Shown piece after piece: positions 11,762-23,189 of a DNA stretch of 64,000 nucleotides. The notes beneath the pieces were generated by a model, which searched no databases, had not been told where the DNA came from, and worked only from the letters and a program-made list of their open reading frames with translations. The position numbers and the translations under genes are program-made. The DNA comes from Nageia nagi (lineage: Eukaryota > Pinophyta). How positions within the stretch are numbered: the first letter of the stretch is position 1; the number at the start of each line of letters is the position of its first letter. Location: the NCBI GenBank assembly GCA_050084985.1, contig JBITNC010000001.1, forward strand, positions 66,712,001 through 66,776,000. The letters run 5' to 3'.

Positions 11762-12662
11762 AATATTGAGATAAACGAGTAAGAGAAAAGAAGAAGAGAA
11801 AGTAAGAGAGTTCTCCTCAAAATAGATACAATATGAATTTTTTTTACATATTTATAAAGTAAGAAAGATCTAGTTTGAGACTCACTACTTCACCAAATAT
11901 AATCATTAACCATAGTTGATTTCAATATACATGAATTAGTCATCCAACTAGAAGTCATAAAGTCTCTAAGAACCTGCATACCTAAGGTAAGTAACTGCAA
12001 TCTCAAAGGAACCTGCAAGTCATAAGTAGCTCAAATAACAAGATCAGTTAGATACATCATATTTATATCAATAAGGATAGATGAATCACATAAATGCCAT
12101 CATGAACTGGTCAATGATGCACTATAAATCATCATGAAGATGCTAAGCCAAAAACTTATAGTCACTTACTATATATAAAATATGTGTTGATTATCATTAC
12201 AAAATAGAGAATGCACATACGAGTTCCTCACATATGGATAACTGAATAGTGCTAAAAGACACATAAGAATTTTTCACATATGGATAATTGAACAGTGCTA
12301 GATTGACCAAAAATAGAGCATGCACATATGAGTTTCTCACATATAGATAACTATATAGTGCCAAAAGGCACATAAGAGTTTCTCACACATGGATAATTGA
12401 ATAGTGCTAGATTGATAAAAAATAGAGCATGCACATACGAGTTCCTCACATATGGATAACTGAATAGTGCCAAAAGACACATAAGAGTTCTTCACACATG
12501 AATAACTAAATAGTGTAAGATTGGTCAATTTGTATAATAAGTTCCTCATGCAAAACAAACTTACCACGAAGGTGTACAACAAATTCAATACTATATAGCA
12601 CAAAATCCTCTTAGGGGTGAAGTTATCATCACAAATATGAATTTAACATAGGAATTCAAACT
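11762..12662 (-). repeat. Copia A tail with hairpin repeat array
   Basis: Non-coding tail between the pol stop and the 3' LTR. Three copies of a unit of about 108 bp lie at 12202-12309, 12310-12420 and 12421-12527. Each holds two degenerate submotifs of the form GAGTTCCTCACATATGGATAA. On the sense strand the submotif contains AGTTATCC and GGAACT arms that can pair as a short hairpin. A related copy resembling the copia C repeat lies at about 12538-12580. No ORF is credible here. Confidence 0.8.
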
Positions 12663-15600
12663 TCACTTCCCCTTAAGGGTAACTTTACCAACCCGATAGC
12701 ATCCTAGCTTACAAAATTGAGCTTCTAGGAGGGGCTTGATGAACAAATCAATGAAGTTCAAGGTGGATGCACAATACTCTAGGTGTATGATGCCATCAAG
12801 AATCTTCTCCTTGATAAAATGGGCATGGATTTCCACATGTTTTATTCTTTGATAAAACATAGGATTCTTAGCCAAAGAAATAGCCAATTGATTATCTAAA
12901 GAGATCAAAGATGAACCACCTTGCTCATATCCAATTTCTTTTAGAAGATGCCTTAGCCAAATGGCTTCTTGGGTTGCAACAGACATAGCATAATATTCAA
13001 CTTCTATGGTGGAATGAGAAATAGTAGGTTGCTTCTTGGAAGCCTAAGAGAGAGCACCTGAACCAATGCTAAACACATACATAGAGGTTAATTTGCTATC
13101 ATCTCTATCTCCCCCATTGTTAGAATTTAAGAATCTAGAGAGAACAAATGGGGGCAACTTGGAATACTTGAGAGCAAGATCCTTAGTCCCTACAATATAC
13201 CTCAAGAATTTTTTAATAGCATTGAGGTGCTCAACATAAGGTTTCTACATAAATTATGCCATTAGATTCACTACAAAGTTAATATCTGGCCTGGATATAG
13301 TCAAATACAAAAGACTACCAATTAATTACCTGTAAGTTGTAGCATCAATTAATTAAGAGTTAGAGCTTAGAGAAATAGTGATTCCAAGAGAGATTGGGAT
13401 TGCAGAATATCTACACTCCTCCATGCCAAACTTCTACAAGATGTTTAATATATACTTAGATTGATTGAGGTAAGTACAATCCTTATATTGATACACTGAA
13501 ATTCTAAGATAGTAGTGCAAGAGACCAAGATCAATCATTTCAAATATTATCTTAAGTTTGGATATACACTCTTGAGTGATTTCATCATTATTCCTAGTAA
13601 TCAAAAGATCATCCACATAAAGGAGAATCAGGACCACATCTTTTCCTTGATTGAGCACAATTTAGAAAAACACTTAGAGAAATCAATGTCTGTAAAGTAC
13701 CCTAAAATCTTTCTGTACTAGGCTCTAGGTGCTTGCTTAAGTCCATACAATGACTTCTTTAGCTTGCACACAAAGGACTCTTTACCTTCCATAATAAACC
13801 CTTTTGGTTGATTCATGAAGATTTTCACATCTAAGTCACTATTGAGAAATGCACTCTTGACGTTAAGTTGAAAAACTTTCCATCCTTGAGCTATAAAAAG
13901 AGCAAAGATAATTCATACAGTAGGCATCTTTGCCATGGAAGCAAAGGTTTTCTCATAATCTACATCATATTTTTTGAGCAAGACCTTTAGCTAATAATGT
14001 TGCCTTTATTTTTCAATATCTCTTACTAAATTGAACTTGACCTTGTAGATTCACTTATTGCCAATCATATTTTTTTCATTGGGATAAGAAACCAAATTCC
14101 AAGTTTTGTTTTTCATAAGCACCTCATACTCAATTTTTATGGTTTCCATCCAGCACTCGTACTTAGAAGCTTCTTTGAAGGTTGAGAGCTCATGCTTGTT
14201 GTTAATTTTGCTAATTAAAGATTTGTTCAAGGTAATGCTCCTTATTACCCTTTATGTTGGAGAATTTTATTCCTGAAGTGACTTGTCTACATCAATATCT
14301 AACCAGCTAGGTGAACTAAAGAGTCCTTTGGATCATCAACATTCTCATTAGAAGCAGATTCTTTAAGGAAGTTCATTGAACTTTACATATTTTGAAATAA
14401 ACATAACTTTGTAGTATGGAGAGTAGAGCTTGTAGCCTCTATGTTAACTATCATAACTCATAAAGATGCATTTTTTAGCTTTTTATCAACTTCTTCTTTT
14501 TTCAAAAATAATGTAGGAGAAAGCTTCATAACCAAAAACCTTAAGGTGAGAAATGTTAGGTTTTCTTCCTAACCATGCTTCAAAAGGAGTTTTACTCTGA
14601 ATGACTTTTATGGAACACCTATTTAAAGTGTAAATAATAATGCTTATAGCTTCTCCCCATAAGAATTTAGGAAGATTATCTAACATGCATCTAGCCATCT
14701 CCATAATTGTTCTATTTTTTTTTTACAACATTATTTTGCTGAGGAGTGTATAGAATTGTAAACTACTTCTTGATTCCATACTTAGCACAATAATATTAAA
14801 CTCATTGCTATTATATTCTCCCCTAATATCTAATCTCAACATCTTAATTTTGAGGTTAGTTTGATTCTCAACAAAAGCCTTAAAAATCATAAAACTCTCA
14901 AAAGTTTGATCTTTGTGCTCAAGTAGATACCCAAAAGTCATCCTACTAAAGTCATTAATGAAAGTCAAGATGTAAGATGCTCCTCTAAGCAACTTAATCT
15001 GAAATAGACCCATCAAATCTGAATGCACAAGTTAAAAAAGTTGAGATGCTCTTGTTGCCTTATCTTTTTCAAACTTTTATTTATCCATCTTACCAAGAAT
15101 GCTTTTCTTACATAGACTAACTAAAGGAAAAATTGAAGGTAAGCCTTTCATAAGTTCTTATTCTTTTTTGACTTGAATTCTCTTGTGGTTAAGGTGCCCT
15201 AAACGATGGTGCCAAAGATTACCTTTAGAACACACACTAGAAGCAAGACACATCTTTGATGGAACTTGATCCATAATGTATAGGTTATCTTTCATAGATT
15301 CTTTAACTAAAGTGGCAAGTCTTTTCTTAATGCATCAGGATTGAGAGTCAAACTCAAAAGAGTACCCTTTTTTAGAAACTTGGATTACAAGAGAAAGTTC
15401 ATCCTTAACTTAGGAACATAGAGAACATTTTCAAGAACCTTTCTATGAATTAGCACACTTTCAATTCCTTGACTTCAAGGGTAGAGTTATCACTAATCAC
15501 AACTACATCATTTTTATAATTGTGAAAGTTCTCAAACTTTTCTTTTTAAAAGCATAGGTTATTAGTGCAACTAGAGTCAACAATCCATTTAAATGAAAAA

Positions 15601-16601
15601 GAGCAAGACAAGGAGTAGAGCACCATAGTAAAACCAACATGAATATTTTTCTTTTCTTTGTAGTTCTTTACATTTTCATTACCTTTATTCTTTTCCTCTC
15701 TTTTCTTTTTATAGCATTCAATTTTTTTATGACCTTGAATGCTACAATAGTTACAATTACCATCAAACTTTTTTTTAGGATAAGAAGTGTTTGCTTTGCC
15801 TTTTCCATCTCTTTACTTGAAATGATTATTGTTACCATTGTTCCTACTACTATGGTTGTTATTTCTATTGTTGCTGCTGCTATTGAAGCCATTACCTCTT
15901 TTCTCAAACCTTTTAGAAGAAGAAGGATAAGATTTGTTTTGATGGTTGAACTTCTTTTTCAAAAGAGTTTTGATTGCTCCAAGAGTAATGTTATTATCTT
16001 TCAGAGAAGAAATCAATATTTTATTATTAACGGTTTTCAATTGCTTCAATAGGTGCCTTGAAAGGTTTTCAAGGGATAAGATTTCTTTTTTATCATCAAG
16101 CATTGTTTCCATAACCATCACAAAGTTTTCAAACTTTGAAGAGAGGCTTTAAAGAATGATGAAGACCATGAACTCATCATTAATCCAATTACATCCACAA
16201 GCAACAAGTTAAGTCTTTAGGTCAATGATTTTATTCAAGTAGATAGCCATATTTTTATCTTCCTTTTGATGAGATTGAAGTAACTTTTGAAGAATGATAA
16301 ATCTTCTTAAAAAGTTTAAACTAAGGTATATTTTCTTAAGTTTATCCCATGTTCTTTTGTTAAAGTTGAAGAGGAAAATTATCAGAAGCACATCATCTAA
16401 AACTTCACAATAAATCATAAAAGTTGCCAATTCATTCTTTGTGTTGTAAGCCTTTAATGCCTTCTCATTTGTAGGAGGTACAAGGTTCTCATTTACTATT
16501 TGCCAAAGCTTCCTTGCTTATAATTTAGCTCTCATCTAAGGTTCTCAAATCCCATAGTTAGAACCATCAAGAATGTGTTTGGGTAAAAAGGATTCTCCCA
16601 T
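12663..16601 (-). pseudogene. Copia A gag-pol pseudogene
   Basis: A single copia polyprotein, decayed by many stops and frameshifts. The start at 16601 (MGESFLPKHILDGSNYG) matches the copia C start MVETFVPKHILDGSNFG. In order there are: a gag domain; a CX2CX4HX4C zinc knuckle (CNYCSIQGHKKIEC) at about 15715-15760; a protease motif reading IVDSSCT at about 15560-15585, where the usual DSG glycine is lost; an integrase zinc region near 15180 (LWHHRLGHL); the integrase core at about 14480-15030 (HSDLMG, then R.DIRGEYNSNEF); RT at about 13400-14200 with LILLYVDDLLIT; and RNase H at 12663-13340. Lesions in every domain argue against function. Confidence 0.93.
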
Positions 16602-19600
16602 TTGCTACATAAGAATGTGAAATAATAAGCATGTGGTTTCAATAAATAATATTAAATGTTAAGTTTTAACTAAGTAAATAATATATGTTATATTTAACAC
16701 TAAGGACATGCTTGATTTGATTCACAAGTGCAAATGTTTTATAATTCAAATAATAACCCATGTACCCAAATACATTTCTCATCTCAAAAATCATATATGT
16801 AGAGTGATATTATTGAGGCTTATTTTCTTGTCTAAAATTAGGTCTTCAATTGGATGCCCACACAAGAGGAGCCTAGGTCCTATCAATCCTCAACCAGTTC
16901 CCCTTGGGTAGCAATATACTATCACAAGGAGAAGTTTTAGCTATTTTCCAAGGTTTCGATGTTTATTGGATCGACCAAATTATTAATCTTGATTAGATTT
17001 CAAGTTATCCTCCTAGGTTATCAAGATAATCCTTAAATGGATGGTGTGAACATATGGTATCACTACACATATGCCTATCCACCTAATAGATTTATATCTA
17101 GACCAATAGAAGACTTAGGGGCAATTAAGAAGTACAAACTTTTCACCACTTAGATCGTCGAACTTAAAGGCTCTAATCTACTTGTCCTCACCTCATGGCT
17201 CCTCAAACAAGTCATGTTGCAGAATGTACGTGCGGATGTGTTCATTTTAGGGGGTTGCTCATGTCAATGTTTTTATTCTTATTTGTATAAATAAATAAAG
17301 CAAAATGCAAAACATGAAGTAAAGAGCATAAAACACCATCCATTCAAAAGTTTGAAACCTAAGTGTCCAATGGGTTTTGTTTACTGACCCTTAAAGGATA
17401 TCTTTACATCATTCCTAATTTCATTATAGCATAAGGAAGTAATTGCATCATAACTTAAGAATTCAAGTAATAAGCATGCATCATTTTAAAAATTTTAAGT
17501 CCTAACTATGCATCGTTAACTTATTTTGCATAAGTAGATTGCATCACAACTTAAGATTTTAAGCATGCATTTTTTTGACTTAACAAACTTAAGTATCTAT
17601 CTTAAATTTTAATTCCTTAAGCATTTATCTTAATTTTTAAGCAAGTATTAGGCATGCATAAAATTTAAGTACTAAGCATGCATTTAATTTAAAATTTAAG
17701 TACTATGCATCAGTAACTTAAAGAAATAAGCAATAATCATGCATCAATCCATAACTTAAAAATTTAAGTAAGCATGCATTATTTCTTCATAAGAACTAGT
17801 CCATTCATAAAGAAGCATAAACATGCATTATTTCCTTAATTTGCATGAGTCTATCTATTACTTTGCAAAAAAAGATACATAATCATGCATCATTTTCAAA
17901 GATTTTAAAGAGGCATAAAAAAATTTCTAAATAAGAAATATTCATAAAGGATTAAAAAAAATTAAGTAAAGAAACTCACAAATATTCCCCCCTCTTTACT
18001 TAAAAAAATAATCCCTTGAATGCATGTTTAGTATAAAATACTACAAAATTGTATATTTTATCATAAGTAAAAAAAGTGCCACTTTTACTTAGAGAATTAC
18101 TTTTGTAATTGTTACTTCTAGGCATAACATCTTTTCATAAAAAAATTCTCTATGCCTAAAAAAATGCCTCATGCTTAAAAAATTTTCATTCAATGCTTCC
18201 ATTTTAAACAAGTAATCATCACTGATTTTTATAAAAAATTAATAAAGAGTAAAAAATGGATAAGGAAGTCGTGTACTCAAAGGAATACATTTAATATACT
18301 TTGGCAAAGTTTCAAACATAAATAAGATAACTTGCAAGAAAGAAGAAAAGCTTAATGGTCATCTATCAAAAATAAATGAGATGCACCCCCCTTTTTAGTA
18401 TGCTTAACTTAGGAGAGACAGAGTATTTTTTTTTTAAATTGTGTGGTCTATTAACAAGGGTGATGGTTCCCAAAAAAATGAAGCATATTATAGGGAGTGA
18501 GGAAGCCTTGATTTCATCGAAAGGGGGCAAACAAATATAGAGGCATAAGGAGAGGACCAACCAATGAACAACAAATGGAGAAGTCACGATGCTCAGGGAC
18601 CATGTACTCTAGTGGCATTTTAATCTTACACACAAAATTGCCACAAATGACGAATGGGGAGGAGACTAGCCTCATATTAGGTGAAGGAAATTTGGGTTTT
18701 TGACTATTTCTCAAGCAATGCTAGTGCAAGGTGGATAGAAACAAAGAGAGGAGGTCACAGGTGTGCAACTATGCAACCAAAAAGCTATGCAAAGGGTAGA
18801 ATGAGCAAGTAATGATGGGGTGAAAGGGACCAAATGGGATCACATGATGATATAGTTGAGAACACCTCAAAAGGGGCCACATGATAGCAGGGTTGAGAAC
18901 GCTCAGAAGGGGCCATGCAATGGCAGGTCGAGGCATGCGATAGCAATACCCAAAGGGCCATGAGATGAAGGTTGAAGAAGCCCAAAAGGGGCCATGATGA
19001 TAGGGTCAAGAACACATACACCTAGAAGGGACCATATGACCTGAATAAAGTCCAAAAAATAATGCTTGTTCTCCCTAACTCACAAGGTCACTCATATCCA
19101 TAAAAAATGTTAAGTGTTAAAAAAATTTAATGTTGCCCCCTTCCCCATTTTTGAAAAAAATACTAAAATTCATATATTTTATATAATATATATATATATA
19201 TTTTAACAAGTACTTTCTCTTTTTTTGATGAATTTTGAAAAAAAAATATTATAAATAAATAATTTTATTTTTAATATAAAATCAGCATATGATTATATCA
19301 AGGTTCCTTAAAAAATGACAAGAAATTTACTTCCCTCCCCTCCTTTTTTTTTATCAAGCAAAAAAATGACCTTATAATTTTATATAACCTTATAAGATTC
19401 AAAAAACTATCTCTTCATAATATATATATAATGCAATTGTTGTATACTATCCTCTTAAAAATAAAGCTACTAAACATAAAAGTTAAAAAAATTGCATTAT
19501 ATGGTTATTATGACCATAAAGAAAGGGCAAACATATTTCATTAAAAAAATGTTAGTATTCTAATGAATATAATCCCCCCCCAAAAAAATGAGATTATACC

Positions 19601-19699
19601 TTCTCAAATTTTACCTCATAAGGTTGTGGGTGAAAGAAGAATACTCTCAAATTGAAGAAGAGCTTCTACCCAAAGGATGTGAAGAGGAGCTTCCAAGGT
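16602..19699 (-). other. Very long non-coding leader of copia A
   Basis: About 3.1 kb between the primer binding site and the gag start, far longer than the usual copia leader. The part next to gag (16640-17260) matches the copia C leader at about 53790-54300, including the block TACGTGCGGATG at about 17228-17239 here and 54270-54281 in C. Next comes an AT-rich stretch with many GCATGCAT motifs (17460-17900), then a run of imperfect repeats of about 40 bp containing AAAGGGGCCA (about 18825-19045), and AT-rich low-complexity sequence. The ORFs of 66-78 codons in it match nothing recognised. Confidence 0.7.
18825..19045. repeat. Imperfect ~40-bp tandem repeats in the copia A leader
   Basis: Four to six diverged units built around AAAGGGGCCA(T/C)..GAT followed by GGTTGAGAAC or GTCAAGAAC. 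Unit spacing varies from about 35 to 45 bp. Confidence 0.7.
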
Positions 19700-19711
19700 G
19701 CTCTGATACCA
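19700..19711 (-). promoter_or_regulatory. Primer binding site of copia A
   Basis: GCTCTGATACCA on the plus strand, i.e. TGGTATCAGAGC on the element's sense strand, one base after the 5' LTR. It is complementary to the 3' end of plant initiator tRNA-Met, the usual copia primer. Confidence 0.93.
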
Positions 19712-19712
19712 A

Positions 19713-20206
19713 TGAAAGAATTGAACTATAACAAGAATAATTCTAAACAACCAAGATCACATGAAAGCTCATAATTACATCTAACAAACTCACAAAGCAA
19801 TCTCACAACACAAGATGTAAGTGGTTCCTTTAACTAGGAGTACATCCACTAACTAATTTTTACTTCAATCACAAATACAACTCTTTTATAATTCTCTTAA
19901 TCTCAACTCTCTACACTTCTATCCTATAGCATAAGTTTACTTCACAATTGGTGTGTTATCACAAAGAAGGAGCCTTCTATTTATAAGCCAAAATCCCTCT
20001 TTGGATCACTCTTTTATCCAATGTACAAAAACATGACATGTACATCTTTTTACCCAAGGGGCATGCTCATGACATGGAGTGTAAGACAAGTTACATTATC
20101 ATATTCACTTAAATACTTAAGGTATCAAATGATACCCTTAAGTATTAGTGAACTTACATAGAAGATTTAATACAACCTTTACAATAATGCATTATACATT
20201 CCAACA
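19713..20206 (-). repeat. 5' LTR of copia A
   Basis: A 494-bp LTR, a partner to 11254-11747. It is flanked by ATAAT on the outside and the primer binding site on the inside. The conserved palindrome is at about 20112-20146. Confidence 0.94.
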
Positions 20207-20211
20207 ATAAT

Positions 20212-20990
20212 GCCTTTGATAACTTAATGGAGGAGGAGTAGGTGGAGGAAGGCATGTACCAGGAGACTTGAGAGGTTCAAAGAAAAAAGGAGATCTAGAA
20301 CAAGGGGGGTTATAAATTCATTGTGGAGATGGCATCCCTCCAATAACTTAAAGAGGTGGCTAAAGAGAAGGAAAAGTTGACCTAGGAGATCCCATAAGTG
20401 AAAATTATTTAGAAACTCAATAGGTAAAAGCTTTAAGGTTTAAGATGAAAAAGGAAAATATTTGAATGCTTAGAATTTCTTTAGAGAAAAAGAGACTAAC
20501 TTGTAAGAGAATGACCCAAAGCAATAATCCTAAACAACAACTAGGAACCATAAAAATTGGAGAAGTAGATGGGGGATTTTACAGAAAGGTGGAGAAATAT
20601 TTAGGTTGAGAAATAAGGAAAATAAACATTGCTAAAGCTACTCAAGCCATCCTTTTCTTGGTAGAAGACAAGGCGTTGTTGGTAAATACTAAAGGACAAG
20701 CCTTGGCCCAAAATAACCTCCTCAAAAATATTACTTCATGAAGGAGCAACTCATGGAAAAAGGTCTAACCAAAAAGGAGGCTAATATATCTAAGAAATGG
20801 GAAAAAGCTATTGAATCTTGTGGAGGAGCATATTCCATAATGTAAGCTTGGGAAATCAAGGGATGGACTTGAAATTCACACTTGCGAGAAACACTATAAG
20901 CTAAAGGAAGAAATGCTAACAACCTTAGCTCTACTAAATCTCTTTGAATCTATGGAACCCCTATTTCAAGGCTATTTCCATAAGTTTAGA
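20212..20990 (+). pseudogene. Decayed coding region of unknown family
   Basis: I do not recognise this family. The plus strand reads as a lysine- and glutamate-rich protein broken by stops and at least one frameshift: LKEVAKEKEK at about 20350, KRMTQSNNPKQQLGTIKIGE at about 20510-20565, VDGGFYRKVEKYL, then NIAKATQAILFLVEDKALLV at about 20625-20690, KEQLMEKGLTKKEANISKKWEK at about 20740-20805, and ESCGGAYSIM. The run of readable peptide shows that it once encoded protein. The frame appears to continue left across the copia A insertion (TPFPTYFPIHN before 11248). It could be a host gene or the gag-like ORF of an unlisted retroelement. A start codon and an end cannot be placed. Confidence 0.5.
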
Positions 20991-21660
20991 AAAACAATTT
21001 TTGTTACGAGTTTTTTTGTGGGTTTGTTTATGATTGTTGTATCTTCAACCTTTTTGAATTAACCCTTAAATTGTTTCATTACGCCGAGAGGTGTAACTAC
21101 AATTGCAACATGGGAGTGGAGAGCCAAATGTCGCATGTGTGTCTGTCAACAATATGCTAGTTATATTTAAAAATAATAATTTGAAAAAAAAATAATCGGC
21201 TAGTAAAAATATATCTACATAATTGTATAAATATATTGAAGTTAAAAAAAAAACAAATTCAATTACTTGCATAGAACAAAAATAATTTGCATAAAAATAA
21301 TTCTCACATTAAATAATTCAAATAAGAGATTACCAATAATTCGAATAAAAGATAGATTGATAGATCTCGACATTTTTTGATATATAAAAAATTATATCAA
21401 AACTAGTTTAATAAATACATTGAATATCTTTATCATGAAACTATAAAAAAAACTAAGAACCCTTACTTTTACATTTTATAAACAAATTAAATAAAAAAAT
21501 GTTGAAAATATTACTTTAAACTATATTAATAATTGTATTACTATAATTAATAACAAAATAATAAAAAAATCAATCCATATCAAATAAATAGATTAACCAT
21601 AATATATGAAATAATTTTTTTTTTTTACTTCTGAGAATGAAAAATATTATAGTGTACGTT
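20991..21660. other. AT-rich stretch, no gene seen
   Basis: Low-complexity AT-rich sequence with poly-A and poly-T runs. No repeat family or ORF of interest was recognised. Confidence 0.6.
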
Positions 21661-21671
21661 TTAGCGCTATG

Positions 21672-21680
21672 TATATAAAT
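21672..21680 (+). promoter_or_regulatory. Possible TATA box upstream of the TLC-domain exon
   Basis: TATATAAAT at the edge of an AT-rich block, followed by more balanced sequence. It lies about 520 bp before the ATG at 22196, so the 5' leader would be long or interrupted by an intron. A second TATA-like run (AAATATATATACG) lies at about 22098-22110. Neither is proven. Confidence 0.3.
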
Positions 21681-22195
21681 GAGGTGCTGGTTGATGCTCA
21701 GAACCCTGAACTCCTCATTGTAGTGTGATGACATCTCATTTCATATAATTGCTTCTGACCAATACAAAAGGGATTCCAAATATGAAATCAAATTATTTGT
21801 GGTTTATTAATGTTCCTCCCACAATGTATCAGCATTGTAGTCTTGGAATCTACACGTATCCTAGTCTTGGATTCTACCTGTATCTGACTAGATATGAGGG
21901 GGATATTTTTAAGGGATATGCAGAACACTCATGCAGCTCCATCTGCTCTGTCCACAAAACTTGAAGGCCTTAATCAGCACATGGCTGCAATACACAAGTC
22001 ATTTTCACTGCCATTGTCCGCATGGCATGGCAGGCCATTTAATACCTTGTTATCACAGGACCTCTAAAATGGTTTCACTGACCTGTCCCTGTTTCATAAA
22101 TATATATACGTAAGTTACTCTATGCATGCTATATTGGTTGGAAGTGGTGGAGGGTGATATAGTTTGGACTCTTGGAGATTGGGGTGTGGGAGGGA

Positions 22196-22423
22196 ATGGA
22201 GATGGGGATGGAGGAGAGGTTAAAAACGGTGGTGGTAGGAGTGGTTGCATGGAGTGCCACTTTTATTGGGGTGAGAAAGATTTTGCGAAAACATTCATTT
22301 GATTTTTGCAACAGGTTGGTGTCTCTGATCCATGTGGGTGTGGCCTTGTGGTTGTGCTCCGTCTCCATCAAGGACTGGAAGCACCCACTTGATACTTTGG
22401 CTTCTGAATCTACTCCATCACAG
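22196..22423 (+). CDS. TLC-domain membrane protein, first coding exon
   Basis: A 76-codon open exon starting at ATG 22196 (in-frame ATGs also at 22202 and 22208) and ending CACAG|GTATGT, a strong plant splice donor in phase 0 at 22423/22424. The peptide has a hydrophobic first segment (VVVGVVAWSATFIGV), then RKHSFDFCNRLVSLIHV, a second hydrophobic segment (GVALWLCSVS) and KDWKHPLDTLASESTPSQ. This closely follows the N-terminus of plant TLC-domain (TMEM56-like) proteins: membrane segment, F.FCNR.VS..H, ..SV.DW..P...LAS.S.P.Q. TLC proteins are multi-pass membrane proteins linked to lipid sensing or ceramide metabolism; the role of this subgroup is not settled. No further TLC exon was found downstream, so either the first intron exceeds 41 kb or this is an isolated exon. 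Confidence 0.75.
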
Positions 22424-23189
22424 GTATGTAAAACTACTTTTATGTCCTAGCAATGTATATGCATGCAAATTAAGCTCAATCTTCGTTGTATGTGCCAAAA
22501 ATTGAAGTGAAGGTTGTGGTGAGATGGGTATTAGAGGTATTTATGGCTGATAGACAACGGATTCAATCTATGTCTTTTAAAAATGTTTTTTTGATATAAA
22601 CGCAAGAAGACTCTTTCATGTTGTGTTTTGGGTGTTTATTTCGTTTGCGATTCCGGAATTGTTTTTGATTGGTACGTGAATAGTCTAAGAAGTAGGGGAA
22701 TCTCATGTTCAACTTGGGATTATTTTAACCTGATTAAATCATAATAGCCTCTTCAACATTTGCCTTATTAATTTGATGTGTGATGTGAAAGTGGGTTTCT
22801 TGTGGTGTTTACAGAGGTTTCCCAAGCAAGGGTTTTTTTGGCAGTTTGATTAGACGATCACTAGGCATTGCTTGAGGCCCTGGTTTTGGCAGTCAAATTA
22901 CATTTTTGTTGTAGTTTCAGGGTTGGCATACTTGGTTTGATCACTTGGAGAGTCTCAGTTGGAACACGTTCCCAGTATCAATTAACATGGCACTCGATGG
23001 TATTTGTATAAGCCTTGGATTGCATGCATGCAAGCATGACTTGCAAAACAAATCCCACCTTGCACTTGTTTTTCATAACTTGGGTTTTTCAACCACCTGT
23101 ATGCAGACCACATTTTAGGTAAAAATACTATTATTGATGAGCCGTTTGTTAGATATGTTTGGAAATATGGATTGATGTTTACCCGAGTA
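22424..23189 (+). other. Non-coding sequence after the TLC exon, probably intron
   Basis: Starts with a GTATGT donor. No repeat or ORF was recognised. Base composition is more even than in the flanking transposons, as expected of single-copy intron sequence. Confidence 0.45.

Larger units (their letters stand above)
11254..20206 (-). mobile_element. Complete but decayed copia retrotransposon A, TSD ATAAT
   Basis: A full-length minus-strand Ty1/copia element of about 8.95 kb. The 3' LTR is at 11254-11747, the tail at 11748-12662, the gag-pol pseudogene at 12663-16601, a leader of about 3.1 kb at 16602-19699, the primer binding site at 19700-19711 and the 5' LTR at 19713-20206. ATAAT at 11249-11253 and ATAAT at 20207-20211 form a perfect target-site duplication. 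The two 494-bp LTRs differ at roughly 40-45 positions by eye (about 8-9 percent), so the insertion is old. It interrupts a decayed coding region of unknown family. Confidence 0.95.

Noticed and set aside
15639-16052. 137-codon hydrophobic plus ORF as a membrane protein
   Set aside because: It is the antisense of the lysine- and asparagine-rich gag zinc-knuckle region of copia A; hydrophobicity is a by-product.
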